Below, piece by piece: positions 44,783 to 53,531 of a stretch of 64,000 nt of DNA (position 1 is the first letter of the stretch; every line of letters starts with the position of its first letter). The stretch comes from Nitrospira sp. (GTDB lineage: Bacteria; Nitrospirota; Nitrospiria; Nitrospirales; Nitrospiraceae): the NCBI GenBank assembly GCA_024998625.1, contig JACOEL010000004.1:225829-289828 (forward strand). The letters run 5' to 3'. Made by a program: the position numbers and the translations under genes. The notes under the pieces are model-generated. The model did not search any database. It worked only from the letters and a program-made list of their open reading frames with translations, and was not told the origin of the DNA.

Positions 44783-45754
44783 CTACGCCTGCGTGCGATT
44801 CACCTGATTCGGAGCCGGCCTCCCTGCACAGACTGCGGCGACATTCTCCAGACAGATCATCCCCATGCGCACACGCGTCGCCAGGGTGGCGGAGCCGAGG
44901 TGCGGGAGGAGCACCACCTGCCGGAGGTCGCGTAGGCTGGGATGAAAGACCGGCTCCTGTTCGAACACATCCAGCCCCGCGCCGGCCAGCCGACGTCGCA
45001 GGAGCGCATCGACCAACGCGCCTTCGTCCACCACCGGTCCCCGTGAAGTATTGATCAGAAACGCCGTGGGCTTCATGAGCGCCAGCTGCCGCGCACCGAT
45101 CAAGTGATGAGTCTCCGGGGTGAGCGGCACGTGCAGAGTCACGAAGTCGGCCTCTCTCAGCAGTTCGGGCAGGGCGCGTTGGTCCCATTGCGATGAGCCC
45201 TGTCCAGACGCACGCATGGTCCGTGAGCTGTAGCAGATGCGCATGTGAAACCCGGAGGCCCGCTCCGCCACCGCCTGTCCGATCCGCCCCATGCCGACGA
45301 TTCCCAGAACCTTGCCCGAGACATCCGTGCCCAGCATTTGAGTCGGTGTCCAACCGGGCCAAGCCCCTGCTCGCACGTAGGCATCGCCTTCCGCCACGCG
45401 CCGCGCCACCGCCAGGATCAAGGCCCAGGTGAGATCGGCAGTGGAGTCGGTCAACACGTCCGGCGTGTTCGTGACCACAATGCCCTTGACCGTCGCGGCG
45501 GCGAGGTCGATGTTGTTGTACCCCACGGCGTAGTTCGCCAGGATCTTGAGTCTGGACGGCTCGGCCAGCAGGGCTGTATCCACGCGATCGGTCAGGGTGC
45601 AGATGGCCGCGTCTGCTTCGCGCAGTCCTGCCTTGAAGGTCTCCCATGAGGGTGCGATGTCGCGGGGCTCATTGAAGAGCTGAAACTGTTGGCGCGCTGC
45701 CGCCATGACCGGATCGGGCAGCAGTCGGGAGATATAGAGGATGGGAGGTGACAT
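44783..45754 (-). CDS. D-2-hydroxyacid dehydrogenase (glyoxylate/hydroxypyruvate reductase type)
   Basis: NAD(P)-dependent reductase of 2-oxoacids, 323 residues. Nucleotide-binding GMGRIGQAVAERA, catalytic Arg in INTSRGPVVDEGAL, Glu in LDVFEQEP and His in VLLPHLGSAT. The start at 45754 (MSPPILYISR) has GGAGG upstream; an in-frame extension to 45853 adds no conserved residues. It is divergent from the FAD/Fe-S 2-hydroxyacid oxidase gene at 45862, about 107 bp apart, so both may handle the same class of substrate. Confidence 0.9.
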   Translation of the reverse strand: MSPPILYISRLLPDPVMAAARQQFQLFNEPRDIAPSWETFKAGLREADAAICTLTDRVDTALLAEPSRLKILANYAVGYNNIDLAAATVKGIVVTNTPDVLTDSTADLTWALILAVARRVAEGDAYVRAGAWPGWTPTQMLGTDVSGKVLGIVGMGRIGQAVAERASGFHMRICYSSRTMRASGQGSSQWDQRALPELLREADFVTLHVPLTPETHHLIGARQLALMKPTAFLINTSRGPVVDEGALVDALLRRRLAGAGLDVFEQEPVFHPSLRDLRQVVLLPHLGSATLATRVRMGMICLENVAAVCAGRPAPNQVNRTQA

Positions 45755-45861
45755 GGCGTCTCGTTCGAATGGCGCATATCTTAGCGAATCGTGTGCGACG
45801 CAACAACTCACTTGTCCTGCTCTCTGCCGAGCGACTACAATGACGCAACACAATCACAAGC

Positions 45862-48702
45862 ATGACCCTCATCCTTCCCAACACCTCATCCGTCGTCGTC
45901 AGCGACCTTCGGCAACTCCTCGGACAGGCGAAGGTCTGGAACGACGTGCCCACGCTGACCGCCTACGCCGTCGATGCCAGCATTTACCGGATGACCCCGC
46001 AAGCCGTCGTGCTCGCGGAACATGAAGGCGACATCGACACCGTCGTGCGATTTGCGGTCGATCGGGGCATCCCCCTCACGCCGCGCGCGGCCGGCACCAA
46101 TCTGACCGGTTCCGCGATCGGCTCCGGCATCATCCTGGACATTTCCAAGATGAACCGCATCCTCGAAGTAAACGAGGAGGAACGCTGGGCCCGTGTGCAG
46201 CCGGGGATCGTCCTGGCGGAATTGAACAAGCAGCTCGGACGACGCAATCTCCTCTTCGGCCCCGATCCGTCCAGCGGGGACATGTGCAAACTCGGGGGCA
46301 TGCTCGCCAACAATTCGGCCGGGCCCCACACCCTCATCTATGGTTCCGTGAAAGACAACGTCCAGGCCATGCGTGTCTGCCTGCCGTCCGGGTCCTGGTT
46401 GTCCGCCTCCTCCATGAACCTGAACGATCCGGGCTTGGATCGGACCCTCGCCGCCCATCCGTCGCTCAAGCCGATCCTCGACCTCGTCCAGCGGCAGCGC
46501 GGCTTGATCGACAGCAAGAAGCCGACGGTGAGCAAGAACAGTTGCGGGTATAACCTGTTCGGGTTGGCCGACGGGCTGAGTCGCGGCTGCTTCGATCTGC
46601 CGAAACTGTTCGTCGGCAGCGAGGGCACATTAGGCGTCGTGAGCGAAGCAACGCTCCGGTTGGTACCGAAACCCCAGGGCACGTTGACCGCGTTGATTCA
46701 CTTCCGCCGTCTGGAAGAAGTCGGGGAGGCGGTGCCGCATCTCTTGAGCCTCCGGCCCAGCGCGCTGGAAGTCATGGATGCGAACACGCTGAACCTGATC
46801 GGGCGGTCGGCCCATGGCATTCCCGCCGATGCCGCTGCCACCCTGCTGGCTGAACTCGACAGCAGTGAAGGCGAAACCGATTTGCGTGAACGGGCCGGTC
46901 AGATGGCGGCCATCTGCGGGCGCTATCAGCTGTGCGGCGACCTCACCATCGCCTATGACAAGGAGCAGCGGGACCAACTCTGGAAAGCGCGCAAGGCCCT
47001 CTACCCCACGCTCTACCGGTTCGACCCGCGCAAGAAGCCGATCAACTTCGTGGACGACGTGGTGGTGCCGGCCACAAGGATCAGCGAATTGATCCGCTAC
47101 CTGGAAACCTTCTTCGAAGGACAGCATGTGCCCGTGGCGATCTTCGGCCATATCGGCAATGGGAACGCCCACATCACGCCCTTGCTCGACGTGAACGACC
47201 CGCAGGATTTCGACAAAATGGTGCATGCCTACCATGAGATCCACGGGGCGGTGCTCTCAAGGTTCGACGGGTCCATCTGCGGCGAACATGGCGACGGGCG
47301 CGTGCGGGCGGAATATGTACGCAAGATGTTCGGCGACGAGTTGTATCAACTCTTCGTGCAGGTGAAGCACACGCTCGATCCCGCGAACGTGATGAATCCA
47401 GGCATCAAGATCAGCGAGACGTCGTTCACCGAACACATCGACTATCAGCGTCTCTCAAAACCCTGCGCGACCTGCGCGAAGTGTAACTCCGTCTGTCCGG
47501 TCTACGACGTGTTCCAGTCGGAAGATATGAGCTCGCGCGGCTGGTTCGAAATCGTCACCGCCAAGGACTACAGCTACCTCGACTCGAAGCGGGTGGTGGA
47601 GGCCTGCTTGAACTGCAAATCCTGCCGCACGATCTGCCCGGCCGGGGTAGATGTGTCCGAGCTGATCCTGCAGCGGCGCGCCGAGAATCCCAACCGGGGC
47701 TCTCGCTGGCTCTTTGCCCTGCAGGCGAAGTTGCCCGTATTTGAAGCGATGCTTAAGCTATTGGCCAGGACGCAATCGTGGTGGGATCGGCCGGTTCCCC
47801 GTGCGATGCTCGAACGGCTGGCCGCCCCGATCCTAAAACGCATCGCCTTCACGGCTAAACTTCCGGCGGACATGGTCCTGCCCAAACTGGCGACGACCCA
47901 TCTGCGCGACCGCTATCCAGAGCTCGCGCAACCCTCGAAGTCCAAGACCGGCCCCCGCGTCGCCTATTTCCATGGCTGCGCGGCGAACTATTTCGAGGAT
48001 GGGGTGGGGGACGCGGTTATTTCCGTCCTGCGCAAACATCAGGTAGAGCCGGAACTTCCACCGCAGCGTTGTTCCGGGACGCCGATCGAAACCTATGGAC
48101 ATGTAGACCTGGTGAAAGACAACGCCCGTTTCAATCTGCAATCCTTGGCAGGCTACGATCAGGTCGTCACTGGTTGCGCCTCCTGCACGCTGATGCTCAA
48201 GGAATACAAAAAGTTCTTCGAGGGCGGGCCGGAACAGCAGGCGGCGGATGCGTTGGCGAAGAAGGTGGTCCACATCACGGAATTTGTGGCGCGATCCGAC
48301 CAACATCCGTCGATGGGAACGCCGGAAAGCGGGACAGGAAAAGTCACCTACCATTCTTCCTGTCACCTGCGAGCTGCCGGGGTGACGAAAGAACCGCGGC
48401 AGTTGCTCAAACAGTTGCCGGGATCGGACTATGTCGAGATGACCGATGCCGACCGCTGCGCAGGCGGGGCCGGGACCTATATCGTGAAGGACTACGACAC
48501 CTCGCAGAAGGTCTTCGACCGGAAGCGCCGGAACATCGAACAGAGCGGGGCGGAGACGGTGGCCACGAGTTGTCCGGCCTGTATGATTCAGCTCAACAAC
48601 GGGATGCGCGGCCGCGTGGCAGTGAAACATGTGGCGCAATTACTCAACGACGCCTATGAGGCGGGGGCTGCAACCGAGACAGGATCAGGAGCGGGCCAAT
48701 GA
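45862..48702 (+). CDS. Fused FAD-linked and Fe-S 2-hydroxyacid dehydrogenase (GlcD-GlcF / YdiJ-like)
   Basis: 946 residues. The N-terminal FAD-binding PCMH domain has PRAAGTNLTGSAIG (about 74-87) and GPDPSSGDMCKLGGMLANNSAGPHTLIYGS. The FAD-oxidase C-terminal domain (about 240-500) ends IFGHIGNGNAH...GSICGEHGDGR. Two 4Fe-4S clusters follow (CATCAKCNSVCPVY near 534, CLNCKSCRTICP near 582), then two CCG domains (HGCAAN, GCASCTLML, YHSSCHLR, CAGGAGTY, TSCPACMIQL). This is the D-lactate/D-2-hydroxyglutarate/glycolate dehydrogenase class; the substrate is not determinable. A small dihaem cytochrome gene overlaps its end and may take the electrons. Confidence 0.92.
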   Translation: MTLILPNTSSVVVSDLRQLLGQAKVWNDVPTLTAYAVDASIYRMTPQAVVLAEHEGDIDTVVRFAVDRGIPLTPRAAGTNLTGSAIGSGIILDISKMNRILEVNEEERWARVQPGIVLAELNKQLGRRNLLFGPDPSSGDMCKLGGMLANNSAGPHTLIYGSVKDNVQAMRVCLPSGSWLSASSMNLNDPGLDRTLAAHPSLKPILDLVQRQRGLIDSKKPTVSKNSCGYNLFGLADGLSRGCFDLPKLFVGSEGTLGVVSEATLRLVPKPQGTLTALIHFRRLEEVGEAVPHLLSLRPSALEVMDANTLNLIGRSAHGIPADAAATLLAELDSSEGETDLRERAGQMAAICGRYQLCGDLTIAYDKEQRDQLWKARKALYPTLYRFDPRKKPINFVDDVVVPATRISELIRYLETFFEGQHVPVAIFGHIGNGNAHITPLLDVNDPQDFDKMVHAYHEIHGAVLSRFDGSICGEHGDGRVRAEYVRKMFGDELYQLFVQVKHTLDPANVMNPGIKISETSFTEHIDYQRLSKPCATCAKCNSVCPVYDVFQSEDMSSRGWFEIVTAKDYSYLDSKRVVEACLNCKSCRTICPAGVDVSELILQRRAENPNRGSRWLFALQAKLPVFEAMLKLLARTQSWWDRPVPRAMLERLAAPILKRIAFTAKLPADMVLPKLATTHLRDRYPELAQPSKSKTGPRVAYFHGCAANYFEDGVGDAVISVLRKHQVEPELPPQRCSGTPIETYGHVDLVKDNARFNLQSLAGYDQVVTGCASCTLMLKEYKKFFEGGPEQQAADALAKKVVHITEFVARSDQHPSMGTPESGTGKVTYHSSCHLRAAGVTKEPRQLLKQLPGSDYVEMTDADRCAGGAGTYIVKDYDTSQKVFDRKRRNIEQSGAETVATSCPACMIQLNNGMRGRVAVKHVAQLLNDAYEAGAATETGSGAGQ

Positions 48703-48941
48703 CCTTTCGCAAAGTGGATATGATTTTTGTGGTGCTGGCGCTGCTGGTAGTGGGTGGGGTCGCTTTGCTGCCCTCGCCGCGTGACCGCAACCCGAAGGTG
48801 CCGGCCAACAGCGCGCACCAGGCGATCACCGTAGAGAGTCAGTGTACGACCTGCCATGCGCCGACCGGCGCTCGTCCCTTGCCGGTGCAGCATCCCAAGC
48901 GACAGGATTGCCTGCATTGCCACGCGCGGGCGCAGGGATAA
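48699..48941 (+). CDS. Small membrane-anchored dihaem cytochrome c, 80 aa
   Basis: One N-terminal TM helix (DMIFVVLALLVVGGVALL) anchors a short periplasmic part with two haem c sites, CTTCH and CLHCH, 26 residues apart, plus extra histidines (SAHQAI, VQHPK) that could be axial ligands. Start and stop overlap the preceding dehydrogenase by 4 bp (ATGA), implying coupled translation and a shared electron path. No longer cytochrome family was recognised. Confidence 0.85.
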   Translation: MTFRKVDMIFVVLALLVVGGVALLPSPRDRNPKVPANSAHQAITVESQCTTCHAPTGARPLPVQHPKRQDCLHCHARAQG

Positions 48942-48942
48942 G

Positions 48943-49049
48943 GCGTAAAACGGGAAACGTAAAAGGCGAAGAACTAGGACGTAAGAGGCAAAGCATAGGA
49001 CGGAACACGACCGAAAGTCGGTTCACCTTTTACGTCTCACGTTTCACGC
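48943..49049. repeat. Intergenic inverted repeat with tandem copies (CGTGAAACGT/ACGTAAAAGG type)
   Basis: The 29-bp arm 48943-48971 matches the reverse complement of 49021-49049 at 24 of 29 positions. Between the arms an imperfect direct repeat of about 22 bp (ACGTAAAAGGCGAAG, then ACGTAAGAGGCAAAG) occurs. It fills the gap between the dihaem cytochrome and the ThiS-like gene and could fold into a long hairpin. Related wording is found inside the first riboswitch (7309-7369). Confidence 0.7.
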
Positions 49050-49077
49050 ACCGACTGAACAGGAGGATTCATCGACC

Positions 49078-49356
49078 ATGGTCAAAGTGTTGATTCTTGG
49101 GCCGACGTTACAACAGCGGGTGACGGAACCGGAAATGGATGTGGATGTGGATGGACCGGTGGCTATCAAGGCATTGATCGAAGGCAATGCCGACCTCATG
49201 GATGCCCTGGCGCCGTTCGTGGTGCGCGGCGAATTGCTGGTGACGGTGAACCGCAAGGTCGGTTCGCTCGATTCCGTAGTGAAAGACGGCGACGTGTTGA
49301 AGATTTCCCACCAATCCCGCGCCTCCTACGACGGCACCACCGACATTCCTACCTGA
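49078..49356 (+). CDS. ThiS/MoaD-like beta-grasp protein, 92 aa
   Basis: Small beta-grasp (ubiquitin-like) protein: VKVLILGPTLQQRVTEPEMDVDVDGPVAIKAL, VTVNRKVGSLDSVVKDGDVLKISHQS. The pattern of ThiS/MoaD proteins is clear (VNRK..., V.DGDVL), but the chain ends TTDIPT instead of the Gly-Gly needed for sulfur activation. It may act as a non-conjugating partner or need processing. AGGAGG lies 10 bases upstream of the ATG. Confidence 0.7.
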   Translation: MVKVLILGPTLQQRVTEPEMDVDVDGPVAIKALIEGNADLMDALAPFVVRGELLVTVNRKVGSLDSVVKDGDVLKISHQSRASYDGTTDIPT

Positions 49357-49434
49357 GCGGGCGACTCCGGGAAGAGGCGCAAGAGTGTATGGTAGACTGG
49401 CGCCGCAATCGACCGGGCCGTGAGCGGAGAGACG

Positions 49435-50424
49435 ATGGCGCGCAACGATCAAGCGGTGCGTCTGTTGGTGGTGTTGAAGCAGCTGGAGGCGTCGCGGCAG
49501 GGCCGCACGCTGGAGCAGCTGGCTGAGTCGCTCGCGCCCGGATCCACCCGTCATCCCCGCACCTTGCGTCGCGATCTCGCCGCGTTGGAAGAAGCAGGCT
49601 ACCCCCTCGTCACCGAACGCATCAACGGTCAGACTTGCTGGCGGCTCATGGAGGGATTTCGGAACGTCCCCGGCTTGCGCTTCTCTCCCTCTGAACTGAT
49701 GGCGCTGACCTTCAGCCGCCGGCTCATCACTCCGCTGGAAGGCACCGAACTCCACACCTCATTGCAATCCGCCCTGGGCAAAGCCGCCGCCGCGTTGCCG
49801 CCCCAGGGCGTGGCTCTGGTGCAACAGCTCGACGGCACCTTCAGCGTGGGCCTCGGTCCGCACAAGCGTTATCGGCAGCATCGCGAAACCATTGACCGCC
49901 TGACCAGGGCGATCGCCGACGTGATCACCGTGCAGATCCGTTACGACTCCGCCTCGCGTGGGCGCACGACCAGGCGCGAAGTGGATCCCTATCGACTCTG
50001 GTACGCCACAGGCGGTCTCTACCTCATCGCCTACTGCCACATGCGGCGCGAGCCGCGTATGTTCGCGGTGGAGCGCATCAAGTCCGTGACCCCCACCGAC
50101 CATCCCTATCAGATGCCGCTGCATTTCGATCTCGACGCCTTCGTGCAGGATGCGCTGACCGTCATGCGCGGGCCTCGTATCGAGGTGGAATTGGAATTCA
50201 ACAAGGCCACGGCCGCCTGGGTGAAGGATCGCGTCTGGCACGCCACGCAGGGGACCAAACGAACCAAGAGCGGAGGCCTGCGAATGACCCTCTCAGTTGC
50301 TGATACCCGAGAACTGGTCGGCTGGGTGCTCAGCTTTGGCAGCGGCGTGAAGGTCCTCAAGCCCGATAGCCTGCGGGAATCGGTGCGTCAGGAAGCGCAA
50401 CGGATCGCGGGGCAAGGGGAGTGA
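49435..50424 (+). CDS. WYL-domain transcriptional regulator
   Basis: 329 residues. N-terminal winged HTH (LLVVLKQLEASRQGRTLEQLAESL, then TLRRDLAALEEAGYPL), followed by a WYL domain (VDPYRLWYATGGLYLIAYCHMRREPRMFAVERIKSV) and the WCX C-terminal extension. WYL domains bind ligands such as nucleic acids or nucleotides and often regulate defence or DNA-damage genes. GTG 49420 is an alternative start. It lies directly beside the higA/IS region. Confidence 0.9.
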   Translation: MARNDQAVRLLVVLKQLEASRQGRTLEQLAESLAPGSTRHPRTLRRDLAALEEAGYPLVTERINGQTCWRLMEGFRNVPGLRFSPSELMALTFSRRLITPLEGTELHTSLQSALGKAAAALPPQGVALVQQLDGTFSVGLGPHKRYRQHRETIDRLTRAIADVITVQIRYDSASRGRTTRREVDPYRLWYATGGLYLIAYCHMRREPRMFAVERIKSVTPTDHPYQMPLHFDLDAFVQDALTVMRGPRIEVELEFNKATAAWVKDRVWHATQGTKRTKSGGLRMTLSVADTRELVGWVLSFGSGVKVLKPDSLRESVRQEAQRIAGQGE

Positions 50425-50478
50425 GGGGCGAGGAACCAACGGACGCAGAGTGAACGCACATGCGTCGGGTAGACGGAT

Positions 50479-50793
50479 CTAGGCAGCGGGCAACGGGGAA
50501 ATCTGATTGATTTGGGCCTGGATATTCCGTGCCGCTTGCCAGAGATCAACCGCACGCTGGGCGTTGAGCCAGAATTCGGGGCTGTTCCCAAAGAGCCGTG
50601 AAAGTCGCAACGCCATCTCAGGACTGACTGCCCGCCGCTCCTGCAGCAATTCGTTCAAGGTCTGGCGAGAAACACGGATCGCTCTGGCACAGCCGGATAC
50701 GGTCAAGCCATACTCCGGCAGGAAATCTTCGCGCAGCATCGCACCCGGATGAGTAGGCCGAACTTTGCGGGCTCGCGTATTGGGGATGCTCAT
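50479..50793 (-). CDS. higA: HigA-type antitoxin (XRE family), orphaned
   Basis: 104-residue antitoxin and DNA-binding autorepressor. HigA/VapI signature HPGAMLREDFLPEYGLTVSGCARAIRVSRQTLNELLQERRAVSPEMALRLSRLFGNSPEFWLNAQ is complete, so the protein is probably functional. The toxin gene precedes it by 23 bp on the same strand, the usual higBA order, but is truncated by an insertion sequence. The original promoter upstream of higB has been lost or displaced. Confidence 0.92.
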   Translation of the reverse strand: MSIPNTRARKVRPTHPGAMLREDFLPEYGLTVSGCARAIRVSRQTLNELLQERRAVSPEMALRLSRLFGNSPEFWLNAQRAVDLWQAARNIQAQINQISPLPAA

Positions 50794-50815
50794 GACACAC
50801 CCCTGCTAGTGGTAG

Positions 50816-50979
50816 TCTGTGATCTCGACGTCAAAGGCGTCGCCGGATTCAAAGCGGAAGCATATCCGCCATTGGTCGTTCACGGAAATCGAATACTGCC
50901 CAGCGCGATCGTGCTCCAATCTGTGCAGCCGATTACTCGGAGGAACCTTCAAGTCTGACACACTCATCGCAAGACCTAG
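50816..50979 (-). pseudogene. higB: higB toxin, 3' fragment cut by an IS5-family element
   Basis: Read on the minus strand, the last ~54 codons of a RelE-fold HigB are intact: RLHRLEHDRAGQYSISVNDQWRICFRF, ending AFDVEITDYH. The frame then runs straight into the IS end at 50980, and the N-terminal ~40 residues (normally MI-SF...) are missing. They are not found on the far side of the IS. Catalytic C-terminal residues remain, but a protein starting at the internal Met would lack the first helices. Confidence 0.88.
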
Positions 50980-52132
50980 GGAACGTCTGATTAATTCACG
51001 TTTGCGCCGAGCAATCGGTTCCTGGGGTGGGCAACACGGGCTATCCGTATGGAACTGCGCTGGTTCGGGAGCGTCTTATCGGGGGGCGCCCGCCCGGGTA
51101 CCTCGTTCGCACACTCGCCCGCTATGCCATCGCCAACAGGCGCCGTCGAGCCCCATACAAGTTCGCCAAGCCGCACGCGACAAAGAGCCAGTTCGCATTT
51201 TTCGCCAGCCCGCGGTAGCGGACTTTGGACCACCCGAAGATCCGCTTGATCACCAAGAACACATGTTCGACTTTCGCGCGGACTTTCGACTTGGTCCGAT
51301 TACAAGTACGTTCCACCTCGCTCAGGGGCCGATGGCGATGGGCTTTCGTCTGGATGAAGCTCTGGGCACTGGGGCGCGTTGCCGAATCACGTCGCGTTGC
51401 CCGCTGTAGGCGGCATCGCCCCACACCCGCGTCTCCTGTCCGTGCCGCAGGTCCGGCAATATCTGGCTGTCATGCACATTCGCCGCCGTGGCCGCCACCG
51501 AATGGATCAGCTTGATCCGACTATCCACCCCAATATGGGCCTTCATGCTGAAGTACCACTGGTTTCCCTTCTTCGTCTGATGCATTTCTGGATCCCGTTC
51601 CTTCCGGCGATTCTTGGTCGAACTGGGCGCCGCGATGATGGTCCCCTGGCTGACCTTCATGCCCTGGGCGGCCAGATACTCTCCGCTCCGCGCAAAGAGT
51701 TGTTCGCCCACCTGGTGGGCTTCCAGTCGATGCCGACATTTGTAGATCGTCGCCTCATCAGGCACGGGCTCGCGGCCCAGATCAATGCCCACGAACTGCC
51801 GCATGGCGCGCGAGTCGTACAGCGCCTCCTCCACAGCCGGGTCCGACAGGTTGCCCCACTGTTGCAGACAATGGAGGCGCAGCATACGTTCGACGCCCAC
51901 CGGCGGACGCCCAGCCCCCTCGGGCTTGGGATAGACCGGCGCAATTGTGGCAGCCAGTTCTGCCCACGGTACCACGCGGTTCATCTCGTTGAGAAACCGC
52001 TCCCGGCGGGTGGGCTTGCGATACTGTTCAAACGAGACCTCTGCAAATGTCGGTGGTTGCATGGGGCGCACCTCCTCATTCGTAGTGCGCTCCCTTTAGC
52101 ACATCACGGGCGGAGAATAAATCAGACATTCC
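50980..52132. mobile_element. IS5-family insertion sequence, 1153 bp, non-autonomous
   Basis: Terminal inverted repeats: GGAACGTCTGATTAATTC at the left and, inverted, GGAATGTCTGATTTATTC at the right; counting the adjacent YTAR bases, 20 of 24 positions match. Flanks are CTAG (50976-50979) and TTAG (52133-52136), the YTAR target type of IS5, but not identical. The element contains one transposase reading on the minus strand with two lesions. Its left end lies inside higB. Confidence 0.88.
51122..52071 (-). pseudogene. IS5-family transposase, inactivated
   Basis: The N-terminal part reads from 52071 to about 51390: FEQYRKPTRRERFLNEM, PVPDEATIYKCRHRLE, then APSSTKN, DPEMHQTKKGNQWYF and KAHIGVD. 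The frame then shifts, and the C-terminal part (KVRAKVEHVFLVIKRIFGW, KVRYRGLAKN) continues in another frame to 51122. In E. coli IS5 the segment QGTLVDATIIEAPSS carries the first catalytic Asp; here it reads QGTIIAAPSS, so about five residues including that Asp are gone. Two independent lesions mean it cannot mobilise itself. Confidence 0.85.
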
Positions 52133-52193
52133 TTAGATAGTTTGACTTCATTCGGTCGGCTCAACATAATCATTTTGTTTGGAGACTCCTCTC

Positions 52194-53003
52194 ATGAGTC
52201 ACGATCCCACCTCCAGATTGGAGCGACGAACCGCACAGGCATACCGTGAATTGGCCCCGCCCCCTCCTCTGACACCATTCGTAGACCGATTCTGGCACGC
52301 CGCGGCGTCAGAGAATCGCAATTTCCAACACTACACGATTATTCCAGACGGATGCGTCGATGTGGTCTATGAAGTACTTAGCCGCCAGGTCCGTTGTCTC
52401 ATATTTGGCGCGAGCAGCCAAACGCGACTCTTTCAGGTCACCCCGGATGCCAACTATCTTGGAATCCGGTTTCGTCCAGGGATGGCCAGACACGTGCTCG
52501 ACATACCACCAGATGAACTGACAGATCGCAATCTTGAGCTGCCGAAGTTTCTAGGGCTTCGACCGGAAGAGGTTGTCGACGCCGCAACCTTCTTCTCTGC
52601 GCAGAGTGAGCTGTTGGGACACGCTCTGATCAAGACGCTTCATCAACAAGACGTGATGCCCACGCCTCTTGATCAGGCGATCGAGCATGTTCAGCAGGAA
52701 CAGGAAATCTGGCGGGTTGAGACCCTCGCAGACATGTGCGGACTCAGCCTTCGGCAGGTGGAACGCAGTGTCAAAGCTGCCGTCGGCTTACCGCCAAAGC
52801 TCCTCATGCGGATCCTGCGTGTCCAGGCGGCGATCATGGCCCTTCAACGTGCGCCGCAGGGCAGTCTCGTGGATCTGGCAGCTGCCCTTGGTTATAGTGA
52901 TCAAGCCCACATGAATCGAGATTTTCGTCTCCTCACAGGCAGCACTCCCGCCCAGTACCGACTCGCCCTCATCCGGAAGGCTCAAGCAAAGACCGGTACC
53001 TAG
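52194..53003 (+). CDS. AraC-family transcriptional regulator
   Basis: 269 residues. N-terminal DUF6597-like sensing domain (LAPPPPLTPFVDRFWHA, YTIIPDGCVDVVYEV, GIRFRPGMARHVL) and C-terminal AraC double HTH (VETLADMCGLSLRQVERSVKAAVGLPPKLLMRILRVQAA, then DLAAALGYSDQAHMNRDFRLLTGSTPAQYR). ATG 52194 has GGAG about 9 bases upstream. It begins just right of the IS and is followed by a run of lipoprotein genes. Confidence 0.9.
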   Translation: MSHDPTSRLERRTAQAYRELAPPPPLTPFVDRFWHAAASENRNFQHYTIIPDGCVDVVYEVLSRQVRCLIFGASSQTRLFQVTPDANYLGIRFRPGMARHVLDIPPDELTDRNLELPKFLGLRPEEVVDAATFFSAQSELLGHALIKTLHQQDVMPTPLDQAIEHVQQEQEIWRVETLADMCGLSLRQVERSVKAAVGLPPKLLMRILRVQAAIMALQRAPQGSLVDLAAALGYSDQAHMNRDFRLLTGSTPAQYRLALIRKAQAKTGT

Positions 53004-53091
53004 CTCACCTTCGTGATGTCGGGTTTTTTCAAGACCTATTGTGAGATCCACGGATATCCTTTTCCCATATTAGAGGGAAAGGAGAAATCTG

Positions 53092-53511
53092 ATGACACGC
53101 GGAAACGCAGCACGGCGAAGGCCGATCAAGGGACTTGCATGCCATGCGCTCATGCTCTCCACGCTCTTGCTCGCAGGAGGATGCGCATTTGGGCGCGCCA
53201 CACTGGGGGATGACATCAGACAGGAAGGCGTTGTTGCCATCAAGAATGGGGTGAGTACCCGGACTGACGTGGTGGCACGCACAGGAGCTCCAGACCGAAT
53301 TGTCCAGGCCAATGGGCGAGAGAGCTTGCCGTATTACCGCTACGACTTGAAGTCGAGCAGTCTTCTCCTGATCCTCGTGAATTTTTCTCGATTCAATATC
53401 AAGAGTGACGATCTCTATGTCTTGTTGAATCGCGAGGGCGTCGTTGAAGACGTGCTGTTTGGTCGTCGCACGGACAAACCGACATTCCGAGCCTGGCTCT
53501 TTGGCGAATAA
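53092..53511 (+). CDS. BamE-like lipoprotein 1
   Basis: 139 residues. Signal with lipobox LLLAGGC near residue 30; mature part with GVSTRTDVVARTGAPDRIV, the SmpA/BamE helix-turn pattern, then YYRYDLK and a hydrophobic strand SSLLLILVNFSRF. AAAGGAG 8 bases before the ATG. The next gene, 20 bp on, encodes a similar protein, so the two look like a tandem pair. Role unknown. Confidence 0.7.
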   Translation: MTRGNAARRRPIKGLACHALMLSTLLLAGGCAFGRATLGDDIRQEGVVAIKNGVSTRTDVVARTGAPDRIVQANGRESLPYYRYDLKSSSLLLILVNFSRFNIKSDDLYVLLNREGVVEDVLFGRRTDKPTFRAWLFGE

Positions 53512-53531
53512 GCCCGCGGATTGAGGTCGAG

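Noticed and set aside
47833..48639. 268-codon minus-strand frame opposite the FAD/Fe-S dehydrogenase
   Set aside because: Antisense to conserved CCG domains; no domain of its own.
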